Assembly (NCBI RefSeq): GCF_000702805.1
Contig: NZ_JNJX01000001.1
Coordinates: forward strand, 84,252-148,251
Reading direction: 5' to 3'
From: Mycoplasma anseris ATCC 49234
Lineage (GTDB): Bacteria; Bacillota_I; Bacilli_A; Mycoplasmatales; Metamycoplasmataceae
Length of the DNA: 64,000 nt
Position 1 is the stretch's first letter, and each line of letters starts with the position of its first letter. The position numbers and the translations under genes were made by a program. Under the pieces are notes generated by a model. That model searched no databases, was not told where the DNA came from, and worked only from the letters and a program-made list of their open reading frames with translations. This document shows positions 1 through 10,163 of the stretch, in pieces.

Positions 1-786
1 AAAATCTTTACCTATAGCTTTTAATTTAAGAATTTCTTCTTTTAATTTAACAATTTTTGAATTAGTTTGAAATCTAATTTGATGAATTTCTTCTTTTGTG
101 TCATTTTGAATGTTTTTAATATCATTAATAACATTCTTTGTTAAAGAAGTAAGTTCTGCAATATTTTTTGTCTTTAAGAAATTGTAATTGTTAATTTCAT
201 CTTCTGAAATGTTGCCTAATTCAGCAATAACTTCTGTTAAATATTTTTTAGTTTCTTTAGGATTATCAATTGTGAAATAACACTTCTTTCTTAAATCTTG
301 AATTTTTTCTTCTGCAACTTTTTCATGTCTTAAAATAACTTCAAACACTTCTTGTTGAGCTAATTTTGATTTTTCTAATGTTTCTTCTTTTCAATGTGGA
401 TCATTCATTAATGGGAAAGCAATATTTTCATAAACTGACATATGTGGATATAGTGCATAGTTTTGAAACACTAATCCTAATTCACGTTGTTGTGGTGAAT
501 ATTTAGTTACATCAATTCCTGAGAAAAAGATTTTTCCACTTGTTGGTCTTAATAAACCAGCAATAGCATTAAGAGTGGTTGTTTTCCCTGAACCTGAAGG
601 ACCTAATAAAGTAACTAATTCTCCTTTATTAATTGAAAAACTTACATTATCCACTGCAACAGCATCACCAAAATCGATTACTAAATCCTTAATTTCAATT
701 GTTGGAATGCTCTTTTTTTGTTCAAAACGCTCTTTAGAAAATTGATAGATATCTTCTTGAGTTATTTTTGATTCATTATTTTTCAT
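1..786 (-). CDS. ABC importer ATP-binding protein (MsmK/UgpC-like), 3' part beyond window
   Basis: Cytoplasmic ATPase subunit of an ABC importer. The visible 262 residues contain a Walker A (GPSGSGKT, about residues 78-85) and a Q-loop (FQNYALYPHMS), which place it in the sugar-importer ATPase family. Right after the Q-loop, at about residue 131, the normal helical domain is interrupted by a long Glu/Lys/Ile-rich segment that runs to the window edge and looks like a coiled coil. Insertions here are known in mycoplasma UgpC/MsmK homologs. Signature motif and Walker B lie off the window. The gene starts 1 nt after the nuclease lipoprotein stop, in one operon with the solute-binding lipoprotein; the permeases are expected beyond the edge. 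The family call is firm, the substrate is not. Confidence 0.88.
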
Positions 787-787
787 T

Positions 788-1705
788 TTAATCCTTAGTT
801 AATATTGAATAAATGTTATTTTCAGGAGTAATTTTGCCTTCTTTATCAAATGCTGGATCTAAAATTGTTAATGAATGAGATAGCATATCACCATGTGCTT
901 TATACATGTTTGAGAATTCTTGTGGTGACTTAAAATGTTTTTCTTTAGTTTGATCATAAAAACCTTTTTTATTATCAATTGCATAATTTATTCCATATGC
1001 TAAATATGGGAATAGTAAATCTGAAATAGAAGGTTTAATATCAAGATTATGGTTTGCTTTAAATGAATTGAAAACTGTTTTTTCTAATCTTGCTAAAGTG
1101 TAACCGTTTGCCAACATTTCTACTGAAAAACATTTTTCAAAGTTTTCTCCAAAGAAAATTTCTCCTACACTTCTATCATGTGAATTATCAGCTCAGTTAT
1201 TAGTAATTAATCTCACAATTGATCCTTTAGGACAAATTGATTCAGCAAAAGCATGATCTATTTCAGCAAAAGCTTTTTCATTTGGATCTACTTCAGTGTT
1301 TGGTAAATGTTCTTCAAGAGTATCTATAGAAGATATTCTTACTTTAATTATGCTTCCTTTACCTCTGGCTGGTGTACCAAAATAAGTAAATGAAGGGGTA
1401 ATTGATCTTACAGTAACTGTGTCTCCATCAGCTCAACTAATTACTTCACAATCAATGTAACTAAATTGTTCTCAATAATTGGTTTCTACTGTAATATCTT
1501 TGTCTTGAATTCTGTCGAAGATTGTTTTGCTGAATTTTCTATCAAAAAGGTTTCCAACTCTTGAATATTCATTAAATGGAATATATTCTCCAGTGGCTTT
1601 TACTGAATTATAAACAGGCTTTTTTTGACAACTTACTGCCAAAACAGGAACAGATAAACAAACAAAAGGTGTTCCTAACAATAAGAGTTTTTTTAATTTA
1701 TTCAT
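788..1705 (-). CDS. SNase-like membrane nuclease lipoprotein
   Basis: A 305-residue surface lipoprotein with a lipobox ending at Cys26 (LAVSC) and a staphylococcal-nuclease (OB-fold) domain. The hallmark DGDTV is at about residues 93-97, followed by the R...IDT.E pattern (VRISSIDTLE) and a later DRSVGEI segment matching the second active-site arginine region. Family members are Ca2+-dependent nucleases that degrade DNA and RNA; in mycoplasmas such nucleases supply nucleotide precursors. It lies between the solute-binding lipoprotein (15 nt upstream) and the ABC ATPase (1 nt downstream). This resembles the arrangement known for the Mycoplasma hyopneumoniae nuclease Mhp379, and suggests the importer takes up digestion products. 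The nuclease call is strong; the import link is inference. Confidence 0.87.
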
Positions 1706-1720
1706 TTTTATCTTTTCTAA

Positions 1721-3865
1721 CTAGTTGAAAATAGGTTTGAAACGTTCGATGAATTTGTCAAAAGTTGCTTCTTTTGGGTTTGTTTGAGCAATACTTGCAA
1801 GGGCTTTAGCTGTTGAAGTTAAAGCTTGTCTTAATGGATCTGATTTTGTTGAAGCGATATCTTCTACAGATTTGTAGTGTTCTGGATCTGTAACTGCTTT
1901 TTTAAATCCATCAAATGCAATTTTTTGGGCTTCGTTTAATTTTAAAGCTTTAATATCTTCTTCAGTTTGTGCAAAGAATGAAGATGTAGGAGATACATAA
2001 CTTCCAAATAGGTTGAACATATCAATTGGGGTCTTATTAGTATAAGTTTTACCTTCAAATGAATGTGTTTTATATTTGTGAGTATAGAATCATTTAATGA
2101 ATTCCATGATGGCCTTGTCTTCTCTGTCATTTGCATGCATTAAAACAAATGAAGGGCCTTGAGTGAAGATTACATTGCTTTCTTCACTTGCACCAGTTGC
2201 TTTAAGTGGAATTGGTAATCAATCAGCTTCTTTTTGTTGAAGAGTTTCGTGTTTTCCTGCTTCAGTTAAATCTGATGCCAATAATACTGTAATAGGAGAA
2301 TAATTTGAAGCAACTGAATCTTTATTGAATGTTACCCCAGTAACTTCTTTCTTAATATCTGGATTGTTTTGTGAAACAGCATATAATTTTCCATTTTCTT
2401 CTTTAAAAATCTTAGAAGTTGAAACAGCTATTTTTTGACCAGCATGTGCTGTCAAGAAGTCTTTTAATTTTTTATCATCCTTGGCTGTTTTAAGTTGATA
2501 ATCATATTTGCCTTTTTCGCCGGTGTATGTACTGTAAAAGAAGTTATTATTGTGTTTTCCGATTCCATCAATAATTTTGTTAGAATCTGTTGGAGCAGTG
2601 TAAGTTGCTGCATTAATAACACTGGTATTATCAGCAACTAAATCATTTGTTTCTACATAGTATGTTTTATCTGAATCCTCAACAAATGTGTGGCTTCAAC
2701 CAGCTGTTGATCCCATTGAAATTGCAAGTTTGTGTAAGGTTAAGTCTGTTGAACCGTAGGCACCAGCACCACCAACTCAAATCGCTCCAGTTTTAATACC
2801 ATCTAACAAAATATCCACTGCTTCTTTGAAAACTTTATATTCTTTAGAATTTTTGTCATTTCAGAATTTTTTGTAATCATATCCACCAGTAACTTTTTCT
2901 TCTGGGTTTTTAGAAATGTAGTGTTTTTCAGGATTATCATTAGTTAATGAACCCACGATTGAGTTAACAGCGTTAGGGAATGAGTCAAGACCTAATACAT
3001 AAGTTTGATTACTGTTGTTGTACATCTTTTTAAACAAGATTGATAATTGAATTAATTGTTTGTAATTTGAGAAGATTTCATCACTTAATTTAAATTGTTT
3101 AACATCTTCTTTAACTTTGTTCTTAACACCTTCGTTTGTTGTTTTTGATGGTGCTCAAATTTTGTCAGCTTGAGTTGCATCAGTTGGTGTATCATCACTT
3201 GAAACTTTTTTACTATCAGTATAAGCCTTAATGTATTTGTCAATTAATACATGAGGTTTTGACTCTTCATATGTTGCACCATATTCAGTCATAATTTCAT
3301 GTAAAAATTTACCTAATAAAATTTGGTTTAAAGCCATCATTTCTGTTGAACGAGAAATAGGTGCTACTCATTTTTCGTTTTTATCATTTAGGGCAATACG
3401 TTCATTTGAATGAGCAAACGCGTCTGCTAGGCCCAAAGAATTATAAACTTCATCAGGAATAGCTAAAGTCATTCTATATTGAACAATTGTTGAAGCAATA
3501 GCTGGATAGTTAATAACAATATTGTAACCACTAGAAGCATTACGTGCATTTAAGTCAGCACTTATTTTTGAACCATCATAACCGCTAGTATTAATTAATA
3601 TTTCCATTTGTAACATTTTGTCTTTGGCGCCACTTACTACTTCAGGTGATTTATTAAATTCATCAACATATTTGTTGTATAAAGCAACCATTGCTGATAA
3701 TGCTTTACCTTGATTATTGGTTGATGAAAAGCCTGAAAGAATTGATAGCTTACCATCATCATTTAAATCGTATCTACCTTTTTTAACGCAAGAAACTGTC
3801 AATGATGCAGCAACTCCCGCTAAAATTGGTAATAAAGTCATTGATAATAATTTAGATTTTTTCAT
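1721..3865 (-). CDS. ABC importer solute-binding lipoprotein
   Basis: A 714-residue lipoprotein, first gene of the nuclease/ABC operon. The signal peptide ends in LTVSC with the lipid Cys at 26, and a good ribosome site (AAAGGA) lies 5 nt before the ATG. The body is a long extracellular protein with features of large type I solute-binding proteins (for example NAVNSIVGSLT and the Gly-rich IWVGGAGAYGS), and its size fits mycoplasma extracellular solute-binding lipoproteins. Its ligand cannot be read from sequence. The nuclease gene immediately downstream suggests nucleotides, nucleosides or oligonucleotides, although related ATPases are usually named as sugar importers. TGA is read as Trp at several positions along the frame. 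Confidence 0.75.
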
Positions 3866-3918
3866 GTTGTCCTTTCAAGAGTTAAAATAAATAATTCGAT
3901 TTACACATATATAATTTT

Positions 3919-3924
3919 ATTATA
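3919..3924 (-). promoter_or_regulatory. -10 box of the nuclease/ABC operon
   Basis: On the minus strand this is TATAAT, about 54 nt before the ATG of the solute-binding lipoprotein, leaving a short leader with a ribosome site. No good -35 is seen. It faces the GDSL-hydrolase promoter in a 192-nt divergent region. Confidence 0.5.
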
Positions 3925-4042
3925 TATTTACTAAATTTTTGAAATCTAGCAAGTCCAAACCTAAAATCTAATGAAATTTCACATAAAGAATTAAGTTTTT
4001 TATAAATAAAAATTATTAGAGCAATATTTATTTTAATTATTG

Positions 4043-4048
4043 TATAAT
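4043..4048 (+). promoter_or_regulatory. -10 box of the GDSL hydrolase gene (probably leaderless)
   Basis: TATAAT whose last base is 9 nt before the ATG at 4058. Transcription should start about at the start codon, and no Shine-Dalgarno sequence is present, so the mRNA is probably leaderless or nearly so. Confidence 0.6.
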
Positions 4049-4057
4049 TAAAAGATT

Positions 4058-6205
4058 ATGTGGGGCAAAAAATTGAAATTCGTTGCCTTGGGTGATTCGA
4101 TTACTCAAGGATTTAATTCAAAAATAGGTGGTACTACCGCTGGTTTTAAAAAAGAAAATGAAGTTTTTTCAAAGGGTTTTAGTTATGCTGATTATTTAAT
4201 GGAATACTTCTTTTATTATTTAAAACATAATAACCGAGAATACAAGGAAATATGAAATGAATTTTCATATTCTAATTTTGGTTTAGCTGTTGCTAGGATA
4301 AATGATTATTTAAATATATTAGATGAAGACATTAACGATGAGGTTGTTGAACTTTTTCAATTAAATAAGAATATTGAAAAACAATTAGCAAATCAAAATT
4401 CCTCTTTTTTAAAATTAGAATCAGATGATATTAAATTAGATATTGAAAAACATATTAAACAAATTAAAACTGAAATTTCACAAGCTAATTTAATTACAAT
4501 TAGTTTAGGAGGGAATGAATATCAATCAAGTTTTCCGTTGGTACTTTTAAAAAGCCTTATTTTAGAAGAGAATTTTTTTATTAAACAGAAAATTAAAGAA
4601 AAAATAATAAATCAATTAAAAGAAATTGTTGTTTCCATTAAAGAACAATATTTATTATTTATTAAAAAAATTAAACAATTAAATCCAGAAGCAACCATTG
4701 TTATAGTTTCTTATGTGCCACCTTTTCTTCCTTTTTTATTATCATATGAAAAAATCTTAAAAAGAAAACATCCTCTTATTTTTAATGATTTTTGAAAATC
4801 TGTTTTAAATGTTATTAATTCTGCATTTGCAGAAGTTTCAATTCAAACTGGTACATTATTTGTAAATTGCTTTGAGTTTAAAAACTGAAATAGAGACTCA
4901 AGAAAATTAGTAGAAAATTTCTTGGATGTCCACCCTACCGAATTAGGATATCAACAAATTGCAAGAAAAATATTTTTAAAATTGCTAAAAACTAATTCAT
5001 TAGATTTGAATTTAAATGTTGTAGAAAAAAATAATTATCTTTCTTCTTCATTAAATATTGCCAAAAATATTTCTAATGATTGTAAAAATCATTTTCAACA
5101 ACATTTAGAAATGTTATATAACCAAAACAGAATTAATGTTATTTTTCGTTCTTGGAACAAACAATCTAATCAAATTCAAAATCCTTATTTTGTTTTATTA
5201 CAAAGAGAAACAAAAAACTTCATTGAAGAAGAAAGTAATTTGACAATTACAACAAGAGAACAATACACTTCATTGAATGATATTTTAATTAAAAATATTT
5301 TTTCTATTTTTAATAACTTAGACGAAAAAACTGAATTTAGAAAAGCAATTCTTAAATTAAAAGAATATAAATTAGTAAATAAGGTTTTTAAAGATGTTAT
5401 TAATTCTCCGATTATTGAAGAAATTATTCAAAATATTGAAAAATTATACAAAAAGACTGGTTGCATAAATCTGCATTTCTTTATTAAAAAAGCTTTAATG
5501 AAAAATGAAACTTTAATTATTGAATTGCTTAGAACATTAATAAACAAAGAAAATTCTATTTATAAAAAATCTATCTCAATGATCGTTGAAGCCACCATGA
5601 ATGATCTACGAAATCAAATCAGAATCACAACTAAATCTTCTTTTTTTAATACATTATTAAACAATCTAACTCTTAATGACAAATATAATGCTGATTTATT
5701 ACTTTTATTAGAACAAATCAAAACCTTTTTATTAAACTTACCTAATAGAAACAAAATAGATCAAATTTATTATTCATTTTTAGAAAAAAATAAAGAAATT
5801 ATTAAAGTGTTGTTTATTGATGTTGTTTCGCTATTAAAGGATTTATACAATAATAATAAAGGCGAAATTTCACAAATAATTTTAAAAGGTTTTAACATCC
5901 CACAAAAAATTCTAAGGGATAAGGATTGAAAAAAAATAGAAACCACACTGGATAAATTCTTCTTGAATTTTGAAAAGACCAGCACACAAAAAGTTGTTTT
6001 CAAAACCTTTTTTAAAGCATTAAAGGCCATCAAACTTTGGGATTGAGTAGAATTAAAGGAATTTAAATTTAGTAAATTTTTATACTTGATTCTTAAGAAA
6101 TTTGGAAAACTTATGTTTTTAAATATCTTTAATAAAAATACTCGTCTAATTAATAAACTATTATTCATTTTGGTTAATTTAAAAATAAAAAATAAATTAA
6201 AATAG
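4058..6205 (+). CDS. SGNH/GDSL-family hydrolase with long C-terminal extension
   Basis: A 715-residue protein. The first 300 residues form an SGNH/GDSL esterase domain: GDS with nucleophile Ser14 (VALGDSITQG), a block III GGNE motif (family usual GxND), and the block V D290-V-H292 pair (DVHPTELGY). The remaining 400 residues are Lys/Ile/Leu/Asn-rich, predominantly helical by eye, with no recognised domain. Family members hydrolyse esters in lipids or glycans. No signal peptide is obvious: the N-terminus (MWGKKLKF) goes straight into the first strand, so the site of action is unclear. It is followed 7 nt later by proline iminopeptidase with its own ribosome site. The replacement of block III Asn-Asp by Asn-Glu is unusual. 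Confidence 0.82.
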
Positions 6206-6212
6206 GAGAGTT

Positions 6213-7163
6213 ATGGAATTATTTGAAAAACAAGTCCCATTTAATACTGGATTTTTAAAAGTTAGTGAATTACACCAAATTTTTTATCAAGAATATGGCA
6301 ATAAAAATGGTGTGCCAATTGTTTTTGTACATGGTGGCCCTGGTGGCGGTTGTAGCGATTCTAGTTCGCAATATTTCGACCCAAGTTACTATCACATTAT
6401 CTTATTCGATCAAAGAGGTTGTGGCAAAAGTTTACCAAGTGCTGAAATCAAGGAAAACACCACTTGAGATTTAATCAAAGACATGGAAAAATTAAGAATC
6501 CATTTAAATATTGAAAAATGAATATTATTTGGTGGTTCTTGAGGTTCAACATTAAGTTTAATTTATGCAATTAATTTCCCAAAAAATGTTAGTGGAATGA
6601 TTTTAAGGGGGATCTTTTTAGGGAGAAAAAAAGATCAACATTATTTATATCAAGAGGGTGCTTCATGATATTTTCCTGAAGAATATGAAGAATATAAAAA
6701 TTTTGTTCCAAAACATGAACAAAATGATTTAATGAAGGCTTATTCAAAATATCTAAATTCTAAAGATCAAGCTGTTGCTGAAAAAGCTGCTTATCATTGA
6801 GCAAAATGAGAATTAGGTTTAATAACCTTGGATAAAATTGATATTATTGAAGAAATCTTAAGCGATAAAAAAGCCAATTTAGAATTAGCAAGATTAGAAA
6901 ACCATTATTTTATAAATAACATATTTATCGAAGATGATAATTACATTTTAAACAATATTCATAAAATCAAGGAAATAAAAACTATTATTATTCACGGAAG
7001 ATATGATATGGATTGTGTTCCAGAAAATGCTTATTTACTATATAAAAATTTAAGTAATGCCAAACTTTATTTTATAAGAGCAAGCGGTCACAGTTCTAAG
7101 GAACCTTTAATTGCTGAAGCTTTAGTACAAGCAACAGAAGAATTTAAAAAAGCAGAACTTTAA
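6213..7163 (+). CDS. pip: Proline iminopeptidase
   Basis: A 316-residue alpha/beta hydrolase of peptidase family S33 that removes N-terminal proline from peptides in the cytoplasm. The oxyanion loop HGGPGGG is at about residue 40, the nucleophile elbow GGSWGS gives Ser109 (its Trp is coded by TGA), GRYD gives Asp265, and GHSS gives His293, so the catalytic triad is complete. Length matches the family. GGAGAG precedes the ATG at good spacing. It is coupled to the upstream GDSL hydrolase and is followed at once by a terminator hairpin. It fits the peptide-scavenging lifestyle that is also shown by PepO in this window. Confidence 0.95.
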
Positions 7164-7179
7164 CTTTGTCTGCTTTTTT
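7146..7179 (+). terminator. Terminator after pip
   Basis: Inverted repeat with AAAAAGCAGA and TCTGCTTTTTT arms separated by a 12-nt loop, ending in a T run. The left arm overlaps the last codons of pip. Confidence 0.8.
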
Positions 7180-7293
7180 AAATTCCTTGGTTTTTTAATT
7201 TCCTTTATATATTAAAACACTATATAAAAAATTCATCAACCATATGTTAAGTAAATAATAACAAAAAGGTTGTAATTTTATTTTTTATAAATT

Positions 7294-8631
7294 TTATTGA
7301 TTTCGTTTTTTAAGAATAACAAGCATTTCAATATGATATGTTTGCGGAAACATATCTATAACTTGAGCAAATTTAATTTCATATCCTTTTGTTAAAAACA
7401 TTTGTAAATCTCTTATTAAAGTTCTTACATTACAACTAATATATGCTATTTCTTTTATATCATTTTTAATTACAGAATCAATCAACTCATTTGTTAATCC
7501 GTTTCTTGGTGGATCAAATATTATTATGTCTGAATCAATGTTGTTGTTTACTAAATATTTCGAAGCATCATATGTATTAAATTTCAAATTTGTAATGTTG
7601 TTATTTTTGCAATTTATTAAAGCGGTTGCTTCACTAGTTGGATTAATTTCTAAACACAAAACATTGTTAACATATTTAGATAAATAGCAACCAATTATTC
7701 CAATACCTGAATAAGCATCTATTATGTTTTTATTCTTAAAATCAATGTGTTTTATTAATAAATTAAACATTTTTTTCATTTGTGATTCATTAATTTGATA
7801 AAAAGAATTGTAATCTACTAAATAATGATTGCCATCTAAAATGTGTTCTAAGAATTTTTCTTCATTATCAAGATATGTTTTTTTTATTTTGATTAAATTT
7901 TTTTCAAATATTGACACAATAATTTGTAGTTTGTTAAAATCTATTTTTTCTTTTAATTTTGAAATGAAATCTTTAATGCTTTTTTCATCATTAAAAATAG
8001 CAAAAATTATTTGAACTCCAGTTTGTTCTTCATTAGTCCTTATTGTAATATTTTGCAAATCACAAATGTTGGCTCAATTTAAAAATTCTTTATCAGTTTT
8101 AAAAATCGAAATGATTTCTTTAGCGATTTGATTGATCGAAGATAATGCTAAATCAAAATTTGTTTGTTCAATTAATAAGTGGCTTTTTCTTTCATAAAAA
8201 CCAAATTTTATTTCTTTTGGACTTTTTAAAATTTGAAGAGTTAATTTATTACGATATTCAAATTGTTTTTTTGAAGGGATAATATTAGTAGAAATTTTAT
8301 AATTACAATTTCGTTTGAATAAATCTGCAACTATTTTTTGTTTAAATTCTAATTGATCTTGATAATTCAAACTTAAAAGTGGCGCAGAACCAGCAGCATA
8401 TAATTCTTTATTTTTTATTTCAATTCTTTTTGATGATTTCTTTATTATTTTTTCAATCTTTGCAAAAGCATATTTTTTATAAACACTTGTTAATTTGATA
8501 TCAGCAATTTCGTTATTTAACATGTTTTCAACAAAAATAGAAAAATTTTGTGTCCTTATAACACCATAACCTTCATAACTTAATTCGGTTGTTTCTTGAT
8601 TTTTTAGTATTTGTCCTATTTTATATTCCAT
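7294..8631 (-). CDS. SAM-dependent 23S rRNA/tRNA (uracil-5-)-methyltransferase (RlmD/TrmA family)
   Basis: A 445-residue RNA m5U methyltransferase. The N-terminus (YKIGQIL...SYEGYGVIR) resembles the TRAM RNA-binding domain. The C-terminal Rossmann domain has the SAM-binding DAYSGIGIIG segment, a DPPRNG motif, and the catalytic cysteine in ISCNV. The mid-domain cysteines of an Fe-S cluster, found in E. coli RlmD, are not evident. It starts 1 nt after the MnmE stop codon, so the two tRNA/rRNA modification genes share a transcript. Whether the target is 23S rRNA (U747/U1939 type) or tRNA U54 cannot be told from sequence. Confidence 0.88.
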
Positions 8632-8632
8632 A

Positions 8633-9967
8633 TTATTTACCTAAACAAAATTTACTAAAAATATTATCCAACAAAGCCTCGTTATCAAATTTTTTATTCA
8701 TAATTTCTCTTAAATTTTCTCAAGCTTTTGTTAAATCTAAAATCACAACTTCAGGACCAAAACCATTGTTTAAACCTTCTTTTACTTCCTGAAGATTTAA
8801 TAATGTTGATTTTAATAAAGATAATTGTCGTGTGTTATATAAAATTTCTTTATCATTTAGATCAATATCTTTGTATTTTTCAATTAATTTACTTTTTAAT
8901 TCATATAAACTTTTTGTTTTAGTAGAAATACATACTTTATCTTTTGGTAATTTTTCAACTAAATCTCTTTTATTTAAAACATCAATGTATTGCTTGTTTT
9001 TAGAAAGTTCTCTAATTTTCTTGTCTTCTTTATTTTCTCTTTTATTTGGTTCATGTAAATGAACAACGATTTGAGCTTCTTTAATAGCTTCCAACGACTT
9101 ATTAATCCCGATTGACTCAATTTTGTTTTTAGTATCTCTAATACCAGCTGTATCAATTAATTTAAACAAAATTCCAGCAATCTCAAATTCTCCTTCAACA
9201 ATATCTCTGGTTGTTCCAGCAATGTTTGTTACAATTGCTTTTTCTTTTCCGATTAATAAATTTAATAAAGAAGATTTACCAACATTGGGTCTTCCTACTA
9301 TAGCAACATTTACACCTTTGTAAATTTCGGTTGCATTATTTGATTTATCAATAATAATTTTTAATTTTTGTTCTAAATTGTTTATTAGTCTTAAAAGTTT
9401 TTCTTTATCCATTTGCTCGATGTCATTATAATCAGAATAATCAATATTGATTTCTACTAAGGAAATAATTCTTAGTAATTCTTCATCTAATTTTTCAATT
9501 AATTCATTTATTTGTGGGTTAAATTGTGATATAGCGATTTCTGCTTGTTTATTTGTTTTAGCATGAATCAATGCATTAATAGCTTCTGCTTTTTCTAATG
9601 TAATTTTTCCATTTAAAAAAGCTCTTCTAGTAAATTCTCCTTTTTCTGCTAATCTAGCACCATTAGCAATTAATAAATTTAATATTTTATTTGTAACAAT
9701 AATGCCTCCATGAGCATTTATTTCAATTGTATTTTCCCCAGTATAATTTTTTGTTCCAATAAAAAAATTAACTAACACTTCATCAATGATTTTTCCAGTT
9801 GAATTATCAATTATGTTTCCAAAAGTAATGGTACGATCTTCACCAATCTTACCAGTATAAACCTTTTTTAAAATATTAATTGAGTCTTCTCCTGACATTC
9901 TAATAATTGAAATAGCTTGATTAATATTTCCACTTGAAATAGCAACTATAGTATCTAAGTAATTCAT
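8633..9967 (-). CDS. mnmE: tRNA-modification GTPase MnmE
   Basis: A 444-residue GTPase that, with MnmG, installs the (carboxymethyl)aminomethyl group at U34 of certain tRNAs. The start MNYLDTIVAISS matches family N-termini; an upstream in-frame Met would add an atypical hydrophobic stretch and was rejected. The G domain carries GRPNVGKS (residues 225-232) and the DTAGIRDT switch II, and the protein ends in the diagnostic FCLGK, with Cys and Lys at the end as in all MnmE proteins. Length is normal. One TGA Trp codon lies in the C-terminal helical region (LTKAW). It is the first gene of a two-gene minus-strand unit with the m5U methyltransferase. Confidence 0.96.
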
Positions 9968-10136
9968 AATACAAATTATATATAAAATAAAAAAATAAGA
10001 CAAAATTGAAATTTTCTATTTATTTAAATTAATTATAATAATAAGCACTGTCGCTTTTGTTATTAAAAACAAAAAACATTATTTTTAAGTAGTTTTTTGA
10101 TTATAAAGAAATGTTAATAACTTTGTTTAAATTGTT

Positions 10137-10142
10137 TATAAT
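10137..10142 (+). promoter_or_regulatory. -10 box of the PTS-like gene
   Basis: TATAAT 21 nt before the ATG at 10164, followed by the strong ribosome site AAAGGAG. The 196-nt region back to mnmE is AT-rich, must also hold the mnmE promoter, and contains no other gene. Confidence 0.6.
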
Positions 10143-10163
10143 TTTATTAATAAAGGAGAATGA

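Noticed and set aside
5770..6168. Long minus-strand frame inside the GDSL hydrolase gene
   Set aside because: It is the mirror of a Lys/Leu-rich coding frame and has no domain, promoter or ribosome site.
7180..7293. Terminator for the m5U methyltransferase gene
   Set aside because: Only a very weak AAC/GTT pairing was found; I could not support a terminator.
9968..10003. Upstream Met start for mnmE
   Set aside because: It adds a hydrophobic stretch not seen in MnmE; the family starts at the MNYLDTI position.
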